Assembly: GCA_020848835.1 (NCBI GenBank)
Contig: JADLHJ010000037.1
Coordinates: 29,133 to 93,132, forward strand
DNA length: 64,000 nucleotides
From: Candidatus Hydrogenedentota bacterium
GTDB taxonomy: Bacteria; Hydrogenedentota; Hydrogenedentia; Hydrogenedentales; SLHB01
Direction of reading: 5' to 3'
This document shows, piece after piece, positions 8,904 through 18,356 of the stretch. The translations under genes were made by a program, and so were the position numbers. Below the pieces are notes generated by a model. The model was not told the origin of the DNA. It did no database searches and was given only the letters and a program-made list of their open reading frames with translations. Each line of letters starts with the position of its first letter. The stretch's first letter is position 1.

Positions 8904-9871
8904 CGTACTGCTTCTCCGGTTTCGGCATTGGCGGGTTGCGTAACCTGCGTATTGGTAACATGGCCAGAGGCGGACGCGGTCGCGTAGACAAACGCGCCCA
9001 TCAGTCCAAACAGGACGGTTGCCAGAAGGCCAGCCGTCAACCAGCGCCATGAACGTACGCGGGGTACAGCGGAGAATTCTTGAACAACCGACCTGGTAAT
9101 TCTCTTGGTTACAGGCTTTGCCTTATATCCGTAGCCATTAATCAACGCGTTGTCACACAACACGTTGATTTCTCGGGGAAAGCCTTTGGCCGCGTGCGCA
9201 ACCGCTTTCATGGCGGACAGAGTCATCACTTTCTCTGGGTTGCCGTCCGCATGCATGATGCGGTGGTTGATGTAATCGATGCTTTCCTTGACCGTTAGCG
9301 GGTTCAGGCGCGCGCGCACCGCAACGCGCTGCCGTATCTGGCGCAATTCGTGGGTGTTTAACTTCTCGTCCAGTTCCGGCTGACCCGTGAGAATGATCTG
9401 CAGCAGCTTTTGGTCTGGCAGTTCGAGATTTGAAATGAGATGCAGCTTCTTGAACGTCTCGACCGGCATCTGGTGCGCTTCATCAATGACGAGTACCACG
9501 CGCCGGTTTCGGCCCAACTCGTAGATTAATTCGCGCGTGAGCGCCTGTAATTTCCAGTACTCGGACTGGGCGCGGCTATCCACATCGAACTGATCGAGCA
9601 GATAGGTCAACAGCGAGTCAAAAGTTTGGTTCGAGTTGAAAAGGTAGATCGCTCGCACCTGTGATTTACGGATGCGTTCCAGATACGTGCGCAAGACTGT
9701 CGTCTTGCCCGTGCCAACTTCTCCCGTGAGTGAAATGAAACCAAGCCCCTTGTCTACGCCGTACAGCACGGACGCCAAGGCCTCTCGGTGTCCCTTGCTC
9801 ATATAAAAAAACTCGGGGTCCGGCGCGATATGAAACGGCTCTTTGCTCAAGCCATAGAAACCTAGATACAT
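8900..9871 (-). CDS. ExeA-like AAA ATPase with C-terminal membrane anchor (XrtA-associated ATPase-like)
   Basis: A 323-residue protein beginning 'MYLGFYGLSKEPFHIAPDPEFFYMSKGHREAL', the standard N-terminus of general-secretion ExeA/GspA-type and EPS-associated AAA proteins. Walker A is GEVGTGKT near residue 50, Walker B 'VVLVIDEAHQM' near 128, and sensor-like 'LTGQPELDEKL' follows. A single hydrophobic segment near residue 277 (WLTAGLLATVLFGLMGAFVYA) anchors it, leaving a short tail. The ATG at 9871 overlaps the chain-length gene by ten bases; the track start at 9922 lies deeper inside that gene. In XrtA-type EPS loci an ATPase of this family accompanies chain-length and export proteins. Its exact role there is not established. 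Confidence 0.85.
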   Translation of the reverse strand: MYLGFYGLSKEPFHIAPDPEFFYMSKGHREALASVLYGVDKGLGFISLTGEVGTGKTTVLRTYLERIRKSQVRAIYLFNSNQTFDSLLTYLLDQFDVDSRAQSEYWKLQALTRELIYELGRNRRVVLVIDEAHQMPVETFKKLHLISNLELPDQKLLQIILTGQPELDEKLNTHELRQIRQRVAVRARLNPLTVKESIDYINHRIMHADGNPEKVMTLSAMKAVAHAAKGFPREINVLCDNALINGYGYKAKPVTKRITRSVVQEFSAVPRVRSWRWLTAGLLATVLFGLMGAFVYATASASGHVTNTQVTQPANAETGEAVR

Positions 9872-11448
9872 GCCTTGTACTCCTTGTCGGAAACGGACAC
9901 GAGTACGGGAACGCCGACCCATTTCTCCACGTGCTCGGGGGAATTGATCGAATCGTCGAAGTATTCCAGCGTGAGCACGAAGCTAAATCCCGCGAAGAGC
10001 GCCAGAAAAACTCCCAGCGCGAGATTCAGTAGTTTCTTCGGCTTTACTGGCACCATGGGCATCGTCGCTGGTTGGACAATACTGACGTTCGATACACGAT
10101 CCACATCCAATGCCGTGGAAATTCTCGCGCGTTGTAGACTGTCGCGGTACTGTTCGTAATCCTTTTCCGCGAGGGTCACGTCGCGTTCCAACGCGGCGAG
10201 GTCCGTGGCGCGGCCCGTCAGTGTTCTAAGTTCCGCCTGCTGCTTTTCCAACGACGATCTCAACGCGCTAGCTTGCGACTCGAACGCGGCCACTTGCACT
10301 CGTTCCGTTTCCAGTGTCGCCTGCAGTTGCTGATACGTTGAATCGATTCCGGTAATAATCTCAGTGTGCGTTTCGCTCTCGTTTGCGAGCGCGACCTCGG
10401 TTTCTTTGATCTGGCTGCGCACATCAATAAGCGGGCGGTGCGTTTCCGGATAACGCGCCGCCATGTCGGTTTCCTGAAGCTTCAACTGAAGCAACTTTTC
10501 CTTCATCGCATCAGCGGCATAATTGGTCATGCCCGTCGTGCGGCTAATCTCCTGCGTTTTTGGGCGCGTCCTAAGCGCATCCTCAACTCTCGCAACGCGC
10601 GCGCGAGATGCCTCCGCCTGGGCTTGCGCGTCTGCGAGCTTGTTTTCCAATTCGCTCATGTGTTCGAGCATGGTTTGTTTTTGCGTCTCGATGGCGGAAA
10701 TGCCGTTTGCCTCTCGAAATGCGCGCAGCTTCTCCTCGCTTGCGAGCAGTTCGTTGTGCAGTGCTTCAGTTTGTTCTTCGAAGAATTCCGGCGACGCCTG
10801 AGCCGCGTGTACGCGAATGTGTTCCTCCAGGTACAAATCCAAGATAGTCGCGAGGGTCTGCTGCGCCAGGGCGCGACTGGGCGACTCGAAGGAGACGGTG
10901 ATGATGTCTGTTTTCGGTTCAACGCCGACGGACAGGTTTTCCAATATGTACTTCACCGCACTCTCGCGCTCCGTGAGCGGCGTAGCGAGATCGAGGGCGA
11001 CCAGAATGCCACTGCCGGCTTTTTCCGCTTCGCGCACTTCGCGGCGAATCGCGCGCAAGTCCTGCTGCGCCTCTGCCATCGCCGGGACCGGCGGCTCGAC
11101 GTCTTCCAGTTCGTCAGGTTTTACGAGGAACGCGGCGGGGCCTATCTTCGCGACGACCTGTTCCGCGATCTCTCGGCTGGCGAGGATTGAGAGTTCGGAG
11201 TTTACTTCGTTAGCTCGATCGCGTGAAGGATATAGCGTAGGGCCGGATACCGACGGATCGACCGAGAGGTTTTCGCGACCAAGCCGTATCAACACTTTCG
11301 CGTCGGACTGATATATCTCTTGCGCAAGGTAGGTGTACACAACCACGGCGGCAATCACCATGATGAACACAGTGCCAAACGTTGTCTTGTGGCGAAAGGT
11401 AGCGCTCAGGACGTCACGCAGGGAACTTTGAATGGCATTACTGCTCAC
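9862..11448 (-). CDS. Polysaccharide chain-length determinant (Wzz/GNVR family)
   Basis: A 528-residue polysaccharide co-polymerase. The N-terminal helix near residues 22-43 ('TTFGTVFIMVIAAVVVYTY') and a C-terminal helix near 485-508 ('LLNLALGVFLALFAGFSFVL') bracket a periplasmic domain. 'YQSDAKVLIRLGREN' is the Wzz entry motif, extended coiled coil is seen about residues 215-300 and 360-450, and 'LERDVTLAEKDYEQYRDSLQRARIS' plus the Pro-rich 'PATMPMVPVKPKK' are hallmarks of the long GNVR-type PCP proteins. It has no fused kinase domain; the separate ParA-like gene downstream supplies that. It should control chain length and couple polymerisation to export. Its start overlaps the export protein stop (ATGA at 11445-11448). 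Confidence 0.92.
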   Translation of the reverse strand: MSSNAIQSSLRDVLSATFRHKTTFGTVFIMVIAAVVVYTYLAQEIYQSDAKVLIRLGRENLSVDPSVSGPTLYPSRDRANEVNSELSILASREIAEQVVAKIGPAAFLVKPDELEDVEPPVPAMAEAQQDLRAIRREVREAEKAGSGILVALDLATPLTERESAVKYILENLSVGVEPKTDIITVSFESPSRALAQQTLATILDLYLEEHIRVHAAQASPEFFEEQTEALHNELLASEEKLRAFREANGISAIETQKQTMLEHMSELENKLADAQAQAEASRARVARVEDALRTRPKTQEISRTTGMTNYAADAMKEKLLQLKLQETDMAARYPETHRPLIDVRSQIKETEVALANESETHTEIITGIDSTYQQLQATLETERVQVAAFESQASALRSSLEKQQAELRTLTGRATDLAALERDVTLAEKDYEQYRDSLQRARISTALDVDRVSNVSIVQPATMPMVPVKPKKLLNLALGVFLALFAGFSFVLTLEYFDDSINSPEHVEKWVGVPVLVSVSDKEYKACI

Positions 11449-12251
11449 GGCGCACCGCCGATCTGAATATCCGGCATCGCTGTTGCCGCGTTATTCAAAA
11501 ACTGCGATGCAAGCGCGCCGTCGTTGTCCGTCGAGCGCGGATTGACCTCATGCGTGAAGTTGTAGTGTAGCGCCCGCGGCACAATGCGATTAACGTACTG
11601 CTCTACGAATTGGTCCACCTTGTCGATGTTTGTCTGCGGCACGTAGACAATGTCGTAGGGCTCAAGTACAAACGGCTCGCTGTCCGCGGACTCGAGTGCC
11701 TTGCGGAGGTCAAGCGTCGTTCCGTATTGCTTGCCGTCGCGCTGTCGAATTACCACGACGCTATTCATCTTGCCGCTGTCTTTTTTCGGGCCGCCCGCCT
11801 GCATCACGGCTTCAAGCGCGGTGAGGCGCCCGTTAATCATCAGCAATCCAGGCGCGAGTACTTCGCCCGCGACGTATACTCGGTTGCTATCCAGGGATCC
11901 GACAACCACGGAGATCTCGGGATCGATGAGTTTGTCTTTGTACAGCGTGAGCAAATCCGCACGTAACTCGTCCGGTGTGCGGCCTTGTGCCTGCACATCG
12001 CCCACGAGTTGCAGCGAAATTTTTCCGTCGGGCCGGATTGACTGCTTGTCTTCGTTCAACTCCGGCCAATAGAGGAATTTCACCTGCAGCACGTCGCCCG
12101 GTTGCAGCGTTACTTTAGGCGCAGAAGACGCCATCGGAAACGATTCCATCGTGGGCGGTGTCGTCGTGCACGAAACGCTGCACACTACTAATGCCGCAAG
12201 TGCGACAGACACCCATGTGCGCGGGGATGGCACTACTGAAAGCAACTGCAC
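11445..12251 (-). CDS. Polysaccharide export outer-membrane lipoprotein (Wza family, SLBB)
   Basis: A 268-residue secreted protein. The leader 'SVALAALVVCSVSCTTTPP' ends in a lipobox with the acylated Cys near residue 29. 'VTLQPGDVLQVKFLYWPELNEDKQSIRPDGKISLQLVGDVQAQGRTPDEL' is the Poly_export domain, and 'VYVAGEVLAPGLLMINGRLTALEAVMQAGGPKKDSG' an SLBB domain. It lacks the extra SLBB repeats and C-terminal amphipathic helix length of E. coli Wza, so it is the short form. It is the first gene of the EPS operon; the start is GTG at 12251 with AAGGA about 8 bases upstream. Transcription is probably from the sigma-54-type promoter 120 bp upstream. Confidence 0.9.
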   Translation of the reverse strand: MQLLSVVPSPRTWVSVALAALVVCSVSCTTTPPTMESFPMASSAPKVTLQPGDVLQVKFLYWPELNEDKQSIRPDGKISLQLVGDVQAQGRTPDELRADLLTLYKDKLIDPEISVVVGSLDSNRVYVAGEVLAPGLLMINGRLTALEAVMQAGGPKKDSGKMNSVVVIRQRDGKQYGTTLDLRKALESADSEPFVLEPYDIVYVPQTNIDKVDQFVEQYVNRIVPRALHYNFTHEVNPRSTDNDGALASQFLNNAATAMPDIQIGGAP

Positions 12252-12741
12252 TACAAAATCCTTGAAAACCGGTTAGCGACTCGATGCCAAACCGCGGGCA
12301 CCAATCACCAACTGCCGACCACTAGCCCACACCTTAAATGAAAAATGTGCAAGACGTGTTAGGGCTTGCGGTTGTTACCACGCCAAAAGCGTGCCAGCTT
12401 TGATTTCGCAGTATGCTTTTAGTGGGGACATTGTTTGCACGTCGTTGGTTCTTCATGCCACAAGTGATTTGCCTTAATGAAGTTGAAGGAGGTCCACCGA
12501 GAAGAATTTTGGGCCGTACTCGCCTCGTTCTTTCGCAGGTTCCGTAGAATTAGCCAAATCCGAAATTGGCCCGAAAAGGCTACGTCACCGAAGCTTGCTT
12601 GATCCGAAAGATACATTTGTGAAGGTGCTGAACGTCAATTAAGGCATTGCTTTTTCTAACGAATTCAGGGAAATACCTGCGTAATAGACAGGGTATCGCT
12701 CGTGCGTTGCAACGTCGGAGTGCAATCGGTAGGCTCGTGAA
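12252..12741. other. Intergenic region between divergent EPS and PSCyt1 operons
   Basis: About 490 bases. Apart from the sigma-54-type site, no gene is convincing. The only track ORF here (12419-12616, minus, 65 residues) lacks a ribosome site and any recognisable pattern. The region upstream of the promoter (12400-12500) would be where an enhancer-binding activator sits, but I could not identify a clear repeated site. Confidence 0.5.
12381..12397 (-). promoter_or_regulatory. Sigma-54 (-24/-12) promoter of the EPS operon
   Basis: Minus strand reads CTGGCACGCTTTTGGCG. It carries the -24 element TGGCACG, the invariant GG and GC exactly ten bases apart, and differs from TGGCACG-N4-TTGC only at one -12 base (TGGC). 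Transcription would start near 12370, leaving a ~120-base leader before the export gene. No activator gene is in the window. Confidence 0.65.
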
Positions 12742-15714
12742 ATGTTGCCTGTCGCGACACTCTTATTTATTGCGGTATCGCAGTCTGCCGTGGGAGCGGG
12801 GCCGTCGGATTTTTTTGAAACGAAAGTCCGCCCGATACTTGTAGATAATTGCCACGAATGCCACGGACCCGAAAAGCAAAAATCCGAACTACGCCTGGAT
12901 CACATCGACTTTATTCTCAAGGGTGGTGAGGCCGGACCTGCGATCGTGCGCAACGACGCGGGTGCAAGCCGGCTTGTTCATGCCATTCGCTATACGGATC
13001 CCGATCTCCAAATGCCGCCGAACGGAAGGCTTTCCGATGAATCCGTTGCCGTGCTCGAACAATGGATCGCCGACGGCGCGTATTGGCCGGAGGAGTCTGC
13101 GCAGGCAACGCATGCGGAGAAGCCGGTATTCGACCTTGCGGCACGACGGAAATCGCACTGGGCTTGGCAACCGATCCGCGAAACTACGCCGCCTGAAACG
13201 GCCTCGACCTGGCCGCGCGACAGCATCGATAAATTTGTACTCGCGAAACTATCTGAGAATGGTCTCACGACTGCGCCGCCAGCGGACCCTGCACAGCTTG
13301 TCCGCCGCCTTCATTACGTCATCACCGGTTTGCCGCCCGATCCAGAGACGGTTCGCGCCTATTTAAAGGATCCAAGCGAGGCCGCATACGTAGCGCTTGT
13401 GGAGCGTTTACTGGCGTCGCCGCGATTCGGCGAGGCGTGGGCGCGGCACTGGCTCGATCTGACGCGATACGCGGAGACCTTTGGCTTTGAATTGGATTTC
13501 CCAATCGCTGAAGCGTGGCAGTATCGCGACTACGTCATTCGGGCGTTTAACGCGGACTTGCCTTACGATCAATTGGTCCGCGAACACATCGCCGGAGATC
13601 TATTAGAGCCGCGCGTCAATCCGGAGACGGGATTGAACGAATCCATTATTGCCACAGGCTTCTGGAATTTGATGCAGGCGCAACATGCGCCCGTGGACGT
13701 GCGGCTGGATCACGCAGACCGTGTGGACAACCAGATCGACGTACTCGGCAAGACGTTTCTCGGCATGACGATCTCGTGCGCGCGGTGTCACGATCACAAG
13801 TTCGATGCGATCTCCACCGCGGACTACTACGCATTGTCAGGCGTATTCCGCAGTGTGCGACGCCAAATCGTGCCGTTGGATCCCGCGGGCGATATTGCGC
13901 AAAGCATTTCCGATTTGTCGCCGATGCGTTCGGATACGTCTACGCAGTTGGATGCATGGCTAAAGACGCAGACGAGCGCACCTATCGTTGTATCGCAACG
14001 AGACGCGCAAAAGACAATGGATGCGCCGCCATCAAGCGCTGTGCCGTTTGCCACCTTTGCCACGTCACTTGACGGTTGGTTTACCAGTGGACAGGCGTTT
14101 GGCGATCAACCGACCGATTCGGCTGAATGGTTTGTGTCGGACGACAGACGCCCGATTCTGCTCGCGGGAGGGCAGGTGCATTCGGGCAGACTCGCACTGC
14201 GTTTGCGCGGTGCACTTCGATCGCCCAGCTTCATTCTCGATCATGCACGCATTCAAGCGCTTGTGGCAGGACGCAATGCGCAGATGCGTCTCGTTATTGA
14301 AGATTATTTTGTTCGCGAGTTTCACAATTTGCTATTTGAATCGACCGTATTGGATATCGCGCACGGAGACGAGTTGCGTTGGCTGGAGATCGCCGGCGGT
14401 CTTGAGAAATATCAAGGCTGTCGCGCGCATATTGAGTTCATTGACAATGGTGATGGCTACGTTGCGGTTGCTGAAGTCCGCTTTTCGAACGAGCTGTTCG
14501 CGCAAGTGCCCATCGAGTCCACGGCACCCGCGGCGACGGCACTCGCAAACTGGCGTGCAGGAAACGCGACTCGCGCGGAGATTGCGCTGCTCAACACGCT
14601 CATCGTGAACAATGCCACGTCTTTTCCTCAGGAGTTGCGTGATTCGTTGGACAAGTATGCGGACGCGACTTCTAAGATTCCCGAACCGGTAATGGTGCAA
14701 GCGCTGGCGGAAGGTAGTCCCGTAGAAGAACGCGTGTACATAAGGGGCAACTATAAGACACTTGGCGAAGCGACGCCGCGCCGCTTCCTTTCCGCTCTTG
14801 ATGGTGCGAACGGGCGATTCGGCACTGGAAGCGGACGACGCGAGCTCGCGGAGCAGATTGTCGTGGAGACTAATCCGTTGACGGCGCGGGTGATGGTCAA
14901 CCGCTTATGGCAGCATGTGTTCGGCCGCGGTATCGTTGCGACTACAGACAATTTCGGGGTCCTCGGCGCTGCGCCAACTCACCCGGAACTTTTAGACTAT
15001 CTTGCGCGCGACTATCAGCGGAACGGATGGTCCACGAAAGCGCTCATTCGCAAATTGGTGTTGTCATCCACATTTCGAATGGGCAGCGTCGCGGCAAATC
15101 CAGCAGATGACATGCGCGACCCGGACAACACATTACTGCACCGCATGCCGCTGCGACGTTTGACGGCAGAGTCGGTGCGGGATTCATTGCTGTTCGCAGC
15201 AGACAATCTTGACAGTACGATGTATGGCAAATCAGTTATGGCGTATATCTCACCGTTTATGGGCGGGAACCGTGCGCCCAAAGAGTCGGGCCCCATGGAC
15301 GGTGCTCGGCGGCGCAGCATCTATCTGGAGATCCGCCGCAACCATCTGCCCCAGCTTTTCATGGCCTTTGACTTTCCGACGCCGGATAGCACGCACGGCA
15401 CTCGAAACGTCTCAAACGTACCTGCCCAAGCACTCGTGCTGATGAACGATCCTTTCGTTGTTGCGCAAGCCCAAACCCTTGGCAGCAGTTTGGCGGCCCT
15501 AACCGATTCTATCGACGCACGGATAGAGGAGCTCTATTTGCGGATATTTGGGCGTACAGCGTCCGTTGACGATATTGCGCGATCCAAGGATTTCTTGTTA
15601 AAGCAAAGCAAGATATACGATGGTTCGCCCGGAACTGAGTTCTCGAATCCGCATTCATGGACTAATCTGTGCCACGCTTTATTCATGGCAAAGGATTTCA
15701 TCTATGTGGGCTAA
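12742..15714 (+). CDS. PSCyt1-DUF1549-DUF1553 domain protein (planctomycete-type cytochrome)
   Basis: A 990-residue exported protein. After a signal peptide ('[20 protein letters not shown]') comes a PSCyt1 cytochrome module with one haem-binding motif CHECH followed by '[12 protein letters not shown]'. DUF1549 spans about residues 155-370 ('[15 protein letters not shown]', '[19 protein letters not shown]', '[10 protein letters not shown]'). An internal beta-rich region lies around 430-600, and DUF1553 about 700-960 ('[20 protein letters not shown]', '[16 protein letters not shown]'). The '[10 protein letters not shown]' segment offers a second CxxCH. The DUF1501 gene follows after 20 bases, the classic pairing in planctomycetes and relatives. 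The pair is thought to act in periplasmic oxidation of (poly)saccharides, but no biochemical role is firmly established. Confidence 0.92.
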   Translation: MLPVATLLFIAVSQSAVGAGPSDFFETKVRPILVDNCHECHGPEKQKSELRLDHIDFILKGGEAGPAIVRNDAGASRLVHAIRYTDPDLQMPPNGRLSDESVAVLEQWIADGAYWPEESAQATHAEKPVFDLAARRKSHWAWQPIRETTPPETASTWPRDSIDKFVLAKLSENGLTTAPPADPAQLVRRLHYVITGLPPDPETVRAYLKDPSEAAYVALVERLLASPRFGEAWARHWLDLTRYAETFGFELDFPIAEAWQYRDYVIRAFNADLPYDQLVREHIAGDLLEPRVNPETGLNESIIATGFWNLMQAQHAPVDVRLDHADRVDNQIDVLGKTFLGMTISCARCHDHKFDAISTADYYALSGVFRSVRRQIVPLDPAGDIAQSISDLSPMRSDTSTQLDAWLKTQTSAPIVVSQRDAQKTMDAPPSSAVPFATFATSLDGWFTSGQAFGDQPTDSAEWFVSDDRRPILLAGGQVHSGRLALRLRGALRSPSFILDHARIQALVAGRNAQMRLVIEDYFVREFHNLLFESTVLDIAHGDELRWLEIAGGLEKYQGCRAHIEFIDNGDGYVAVAEVRFSNELFAQVPIESTAPAATALANWRAGNATRAEIALLNTLIVNNATSFPQELRDSLDKYADATSKIPEPVMVQALAEGSPVEERVYIRGNYKTLGEATPRRFLSALDGANGRFGTGSGRRELAEQIVVETNPLTARVMVNRLWQHVFGRGIVATTDNFGVLGAAPTHPELLDYLARDYQRNGWSTKALIRKLVLSSTFRMGSVAANPADDMRDPDNTLLHRMPLRRLTAESVRDSLLFAADNLDSTMYGKSVMAYISPFMGGNRAPKESGPMDGARRRSIYLEIRRNHLPQLFMAFDFPTPDSTHGTRNVSNVPAQALVLMNDPFVVAQAQTLGSSLAALTDSIDARIEELYLRIFGRTASVDDIARSKDFLLKQSKIYDGSPGTEFSNPHSWTNLCHALFMAKDFIYVG

Positions 15715-15734
15715 GCGGGGAGACGCGATCGAAC

Positions 15735-17153
15735 ATGCCTGATTGCGGACATTGCGCAGGCCCGCCGGTTAGCCGTCGTGACATGCTACGCCATTGCGCG
15801 ACTGGTTTTGGTGGCTTTGCGCTCGCAGCACTGTTGGGTGACAAGGCTTATGGGGCTGCGTCTTCCTCCGCCAATCCGCCACAGTTTCGCGCGCGGGTGC
15901 GCAACGTTATCTTTCTTTATATGGACGGCGGCGTGTCGCAGGTGGATAGCTTCGATCCCAAGCCGCGTCTCACCGCCGATCACGGCAAGCCGTTTGCGAT
16001 GAAGATGGAACCGACGCAATTCAACAACAACGGAAACACGCTCGGGAGTCCTTGGGCATTCCACCAATACGGCCAGTCTGGTTTGCCGGTCAGCGACCTC
16101 TTTCCAAATGTCGCGCGCTGCGCGGATGAACTGTGTGTCGTGCGATCGATGGTCTCCGATTTTTCTGAGCACCATTCCGCGAACTACTTCCTGCACACGG
16201 GACACGGTCAACAGGGCCGGCCCAGTTTTGGCGCATGGACCGTCTACGGGCTTGGCAGCGAGAACTACGATCTGCCCGGTTACATCGTGCTCGATGGCGG
16301 TCTCGTTCCATCCGGCGGCGTGGAGAATTTTGGTGCGGGTTTTCTTCCTGCGAACAATCAGGCGTCGATCTTTCGCAATATCGATCCGCCGCTCGCGAAT
16401 ATTCAGCCACCTGAAACGCACGCTGACGCGCAGGCGGCCAAGCGCGCATTCACCACAGACTTGGATCGCGAAGCGCTGGCACGCACGCATGCCGATCGGC
16501 AGTTTGAAGCTGCGATTGCCAACTATGAGTTAGCATTCCGCATGCAGACATCGGTGCCCGGCGTTGCAGATATCGACGGCGAATCCGACGCGACCAAGCG
16601 CCTGTATGGAATGGAGTCAGAGTTTCAGTTCACGCGCGCGTATGGCAGGCAATGCCTTGTCGCGCGGCGGCTCGTCGAGCGCGGCGTGCGTTTTGTCGAA
16701 CTCACGTGTCCACACATGAACGGTGTTGATCGATGGGACGCGCACAGCGCCTTGGTCAAGAACCACGGCGACAATGCGCTCGCGACCGATCAACCGATCG
16801 CAGGTTTGCTCATGGATCTGAAAGCGCGCGGCTTGCTTGAGGAAACGCTCGTGCTTTGGGCGGGCGAGTTTGGGCGCACGCCGTTTTCGCAAGGTTCGGA
16901 CGGCCGCGACCACAATCCGTTTGGTTTCACGATATGGATGGCCGGCGGTGGCGTGAAACCGGGGTTTGTCTACGGCGCGACGGATGAGTTTGGATACAAG
17001 GCCGTTGAGAACAAAGTCCATATGCACGACCTGCACGCCACGCTGCTGCACCTGCTGGGCTACGATCACACACAGCTCACGTTCCGTTTTGGCGGGCGCG
17101 ACATGCGGCTCACGGACGTTTTTGGAAACGTCGTGCACAATCTCATCGCTTGA
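15735..17153 (+). CDS. DUF1501 family protein with Tat signal
   Basis: About 472 residues from the ATG at 15735, which has a GGGGAG ribosome site; the track start at 15669 lies inside the preceding gene. The N-terminus 'PPVSRRDMLRHCATGFGGFALAALLG' is a twin-arginine leader. The body is alkaline-phosphatase/sulfatase-like: 'VIFLYMDGGVSQVDSFDPKP', 'HHSANYFLHTGHGQQGRPSFGAW', 'LVLWAGEFGRTPFSQGSDGRDHNPFGF' and 'MHDLHATLLHLLGYDH'. This is the family's metal-site pattern, although it lacks the sulfatase formylglycine motif. It is encoded directly after the PSCyt1/DUF1549/DUF1553 protein, its usual partner, probably in the periplasm. The enzymatic activity is unknown. Confidence 0.92.
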   Translation: MPDCGHCAGPPVSRRDMLRHCATGFGGFALAALLGDKAYGAASSSANPPQFRARVRNVIFLYMDGGVSQVDSFDPKPRLTADHGKPFAMKMEPTQFNNNGNTLGSPWAFHQYGQSGLPVSDLFPNVARCADELCVVRSMVSDFSEHHSANYFLHTGHGQQGRPSFGAWTVYGLGSENYDLPGYIVLDGGLVPSGGVENFGAGFLPANNQASIFRNIDPPLANIQPPETHADAQAAKRAFTTDLDREALARTHADRQFEAAIANYELAFRMQTSVPGVADIDGESDATKRLYGMESEFQFTRAYGRQCLVARRLVERGVRFVELTCPHMNGVDRWDAHSALVKNHGDNALATDQPIAGLLMDLKARGLLEETLVLWAGEFGRTPFSQGSDGRDHNPFGFTIWMAGGGVKPGFVYGATDEFGYKAVENKVHMHDLHATLLHLLGYDHTQLTFRFGGRDMRLTDVFGNVVHNLIA

Positions 17154-17213
17154 TGCGGTTTGGCGACAAGAAAAAGAAGGCGCAAGTCAAGGGCCTGCGC
17201 GGCATTTGTTGAG

Positions 17214-17300
17214 TGGTGCCGGGGAAGGGAATCGAACCCCCACTCCCTTGCGGGAACCGGATTTTGAGTCCGGCGCGTCTGCCAGTTTCGCCACCCCGGC
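17214..17300 (-). tRNA. tRNA-Leu (anticodon CAA), CCA encoded
   Basis: Minus strand GCCGGGG...CCCCGGC-A-CCA forms the acceptor stem with the 3' CCA in the gene. The anticodon arm CCGGA-CTCAAAA-TCCGG reads CAA. A long variable arm with CCC-GCAA-GGG confirms class II (Leu). The T arm GGGGG-TTCGATT-CCCTT has two G-U pairs. The gene starts only 14 bases after the downstream end of the CDF transporter gene on the same strand. Confidence 0.95.
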
Positions 17301-17313
17301 ACAAGAGGCGGGA

Positions 17314-18351
17314 TTATAGGTTTTGTGCGCGGTCTTTTGCAATCGAGGGACGCGGGTTATCAGGTGCGTGGCGGACTTCGATCGTCGCGTGGACCACGCC
17401 TAGGTGGCTCGGGATGCATTCGCGAATGTCGTTCGCGCTTAGCCCACCGGTTGATAGCGCACATAGTTCGAGTGCGTAAAGTTTTGGGCCGATACTCCAC
17501 ACGTGCAAATCGGAAATGGATATTCCTAGGTCATCGACTAGCGCCGAACGAATGCTGTCCACCAACACATCCGGGGCCTGATGGTCGAGTAGCACCGCGC
17601 TGGTGGTGCGAATAAGTCCAATAGACCAACGCGCGACCAGAATCGCGCCGACGATTCCCATCACCGGATCCATCCAAATTGCGCCGAAATATTTCGCGGC
17701 GAGCAGTGCGAAGATCGCGAGTAATGATGTCAGCGCATCTGCGAGCACGTGGAAGTACGCGGCGCGCAAATTGTGGTCGTGGTAATGAGCACTATGGGAA
17801 TAATGCGCGTGGTCATGATCGTGGTCATGATGATGGCCGTGGCCATGGTGGTCGTGATGATGAGCATGACCGTGACTATGGCCATGTCCATGACCGTGGG
17901 ACTCGTCGTGGTCGAGCACGAGCACGGAAACGCCATTGACGATAAGGCCGAGCACCGCGACGAGTATGGCCTGGTTGAATGCAATGGGAACAGGCTGCGC
18001 AAGACGATGCACGCTTTCCCAGGTCATCATCATCGCGAACACCGCGAGGAGGACCGCGCCGGTGAATCCGCCGAGCGCATTTACTTTGCCAGTGCCGAAG
18101 CTGAAGCGTACATCGCGCGCGTGGCGGCGTGCGTAGATATAGGCGAACGCAGCGATGCCGAGGGCGGCGGCGTGGGACCCCATATGGAGGCCGTCGGCGA
18201 GCAACGCCATCGATCCGAAACCAATCCCCGCGGAAATCTCGACGACCATCATCGTCGCGGTTATCGCGATGACTATAAGTGTCCGCGCTTCGCCTGGGCG
18301 TTTTTTGTCCTGGCCAAAGACGTGGGATGGATCGTTTACCAAGTCGTGCAT
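17314..18351 (-). CDS. dmeF: Cation diffusion facilitator with His-rich loop (DmeF-like)
   Basis: A 345-residue CDF transporter. The N-terminal region 'SMALLADGLHMGSHAAALGIAAFAYIYARRHARD' gives the HxxxH/D site of TM2, and 'RFSFGTGKVNALGGFTGAVLLAVFAM' is the sequence signature I associate with DmeF-type Co/Ni/Zn exporters. Between TM4 and TM5 lies a ~45-residue loop with about 27 His ('SHGHGHGHSHGHAHHHDHH' and on), a cytosolic metal-sensing or buffering loop. TM5 has a 'HVLADALTSLLAI' HxxxD site. The C-terminal cytosolic domain ('LHVWSIGPKLYALELCAL') is present. It should export divalent metal against protons. It stands alone between tRNA-Leu and the esterase gene 5 bases upstream. The precise metal is uncertain. 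Confidence 0.85.
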   Translation of the reverse strand: MHDLVNDPSHVFGQDKKRPGEARTLIVIAITATMMVVEISAGIGFGSMALLADGLHMGSHAAALGIAAFAYIYARRHARDVRFSFGTGKVNALGGFTGAVLLAVFAMMMTWESVHRLAQPVPIAFNQAILVAVLGLIVNGVSVLVLDHDESHGHGHGHSHGHAHHHDHHGHGHHHDHDHDHAHYSHSAHYHDHNLRAAYFHVLADALTSLLAIFALLAAKYFGAIWMDPVMGIVGAILVARWSIGLIRTTSAVLLDHQAPDVLVDSIRSALVDDLGISISDLHVWSIGPKLYALELCALSTGGLSANDIRECIPSHLGVVHATIEVRHAPDNPRPSIAKDRAQNL

Positions 18352-18356
18352 GACAG

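Noticed and set aside
12419-12616. 65-residue minus-strand ORF between the EPS and PSCyt1 operons
   Set aside because: No ribosome site, no conserved pattern, sits upstream of the sigma-54 promoter.
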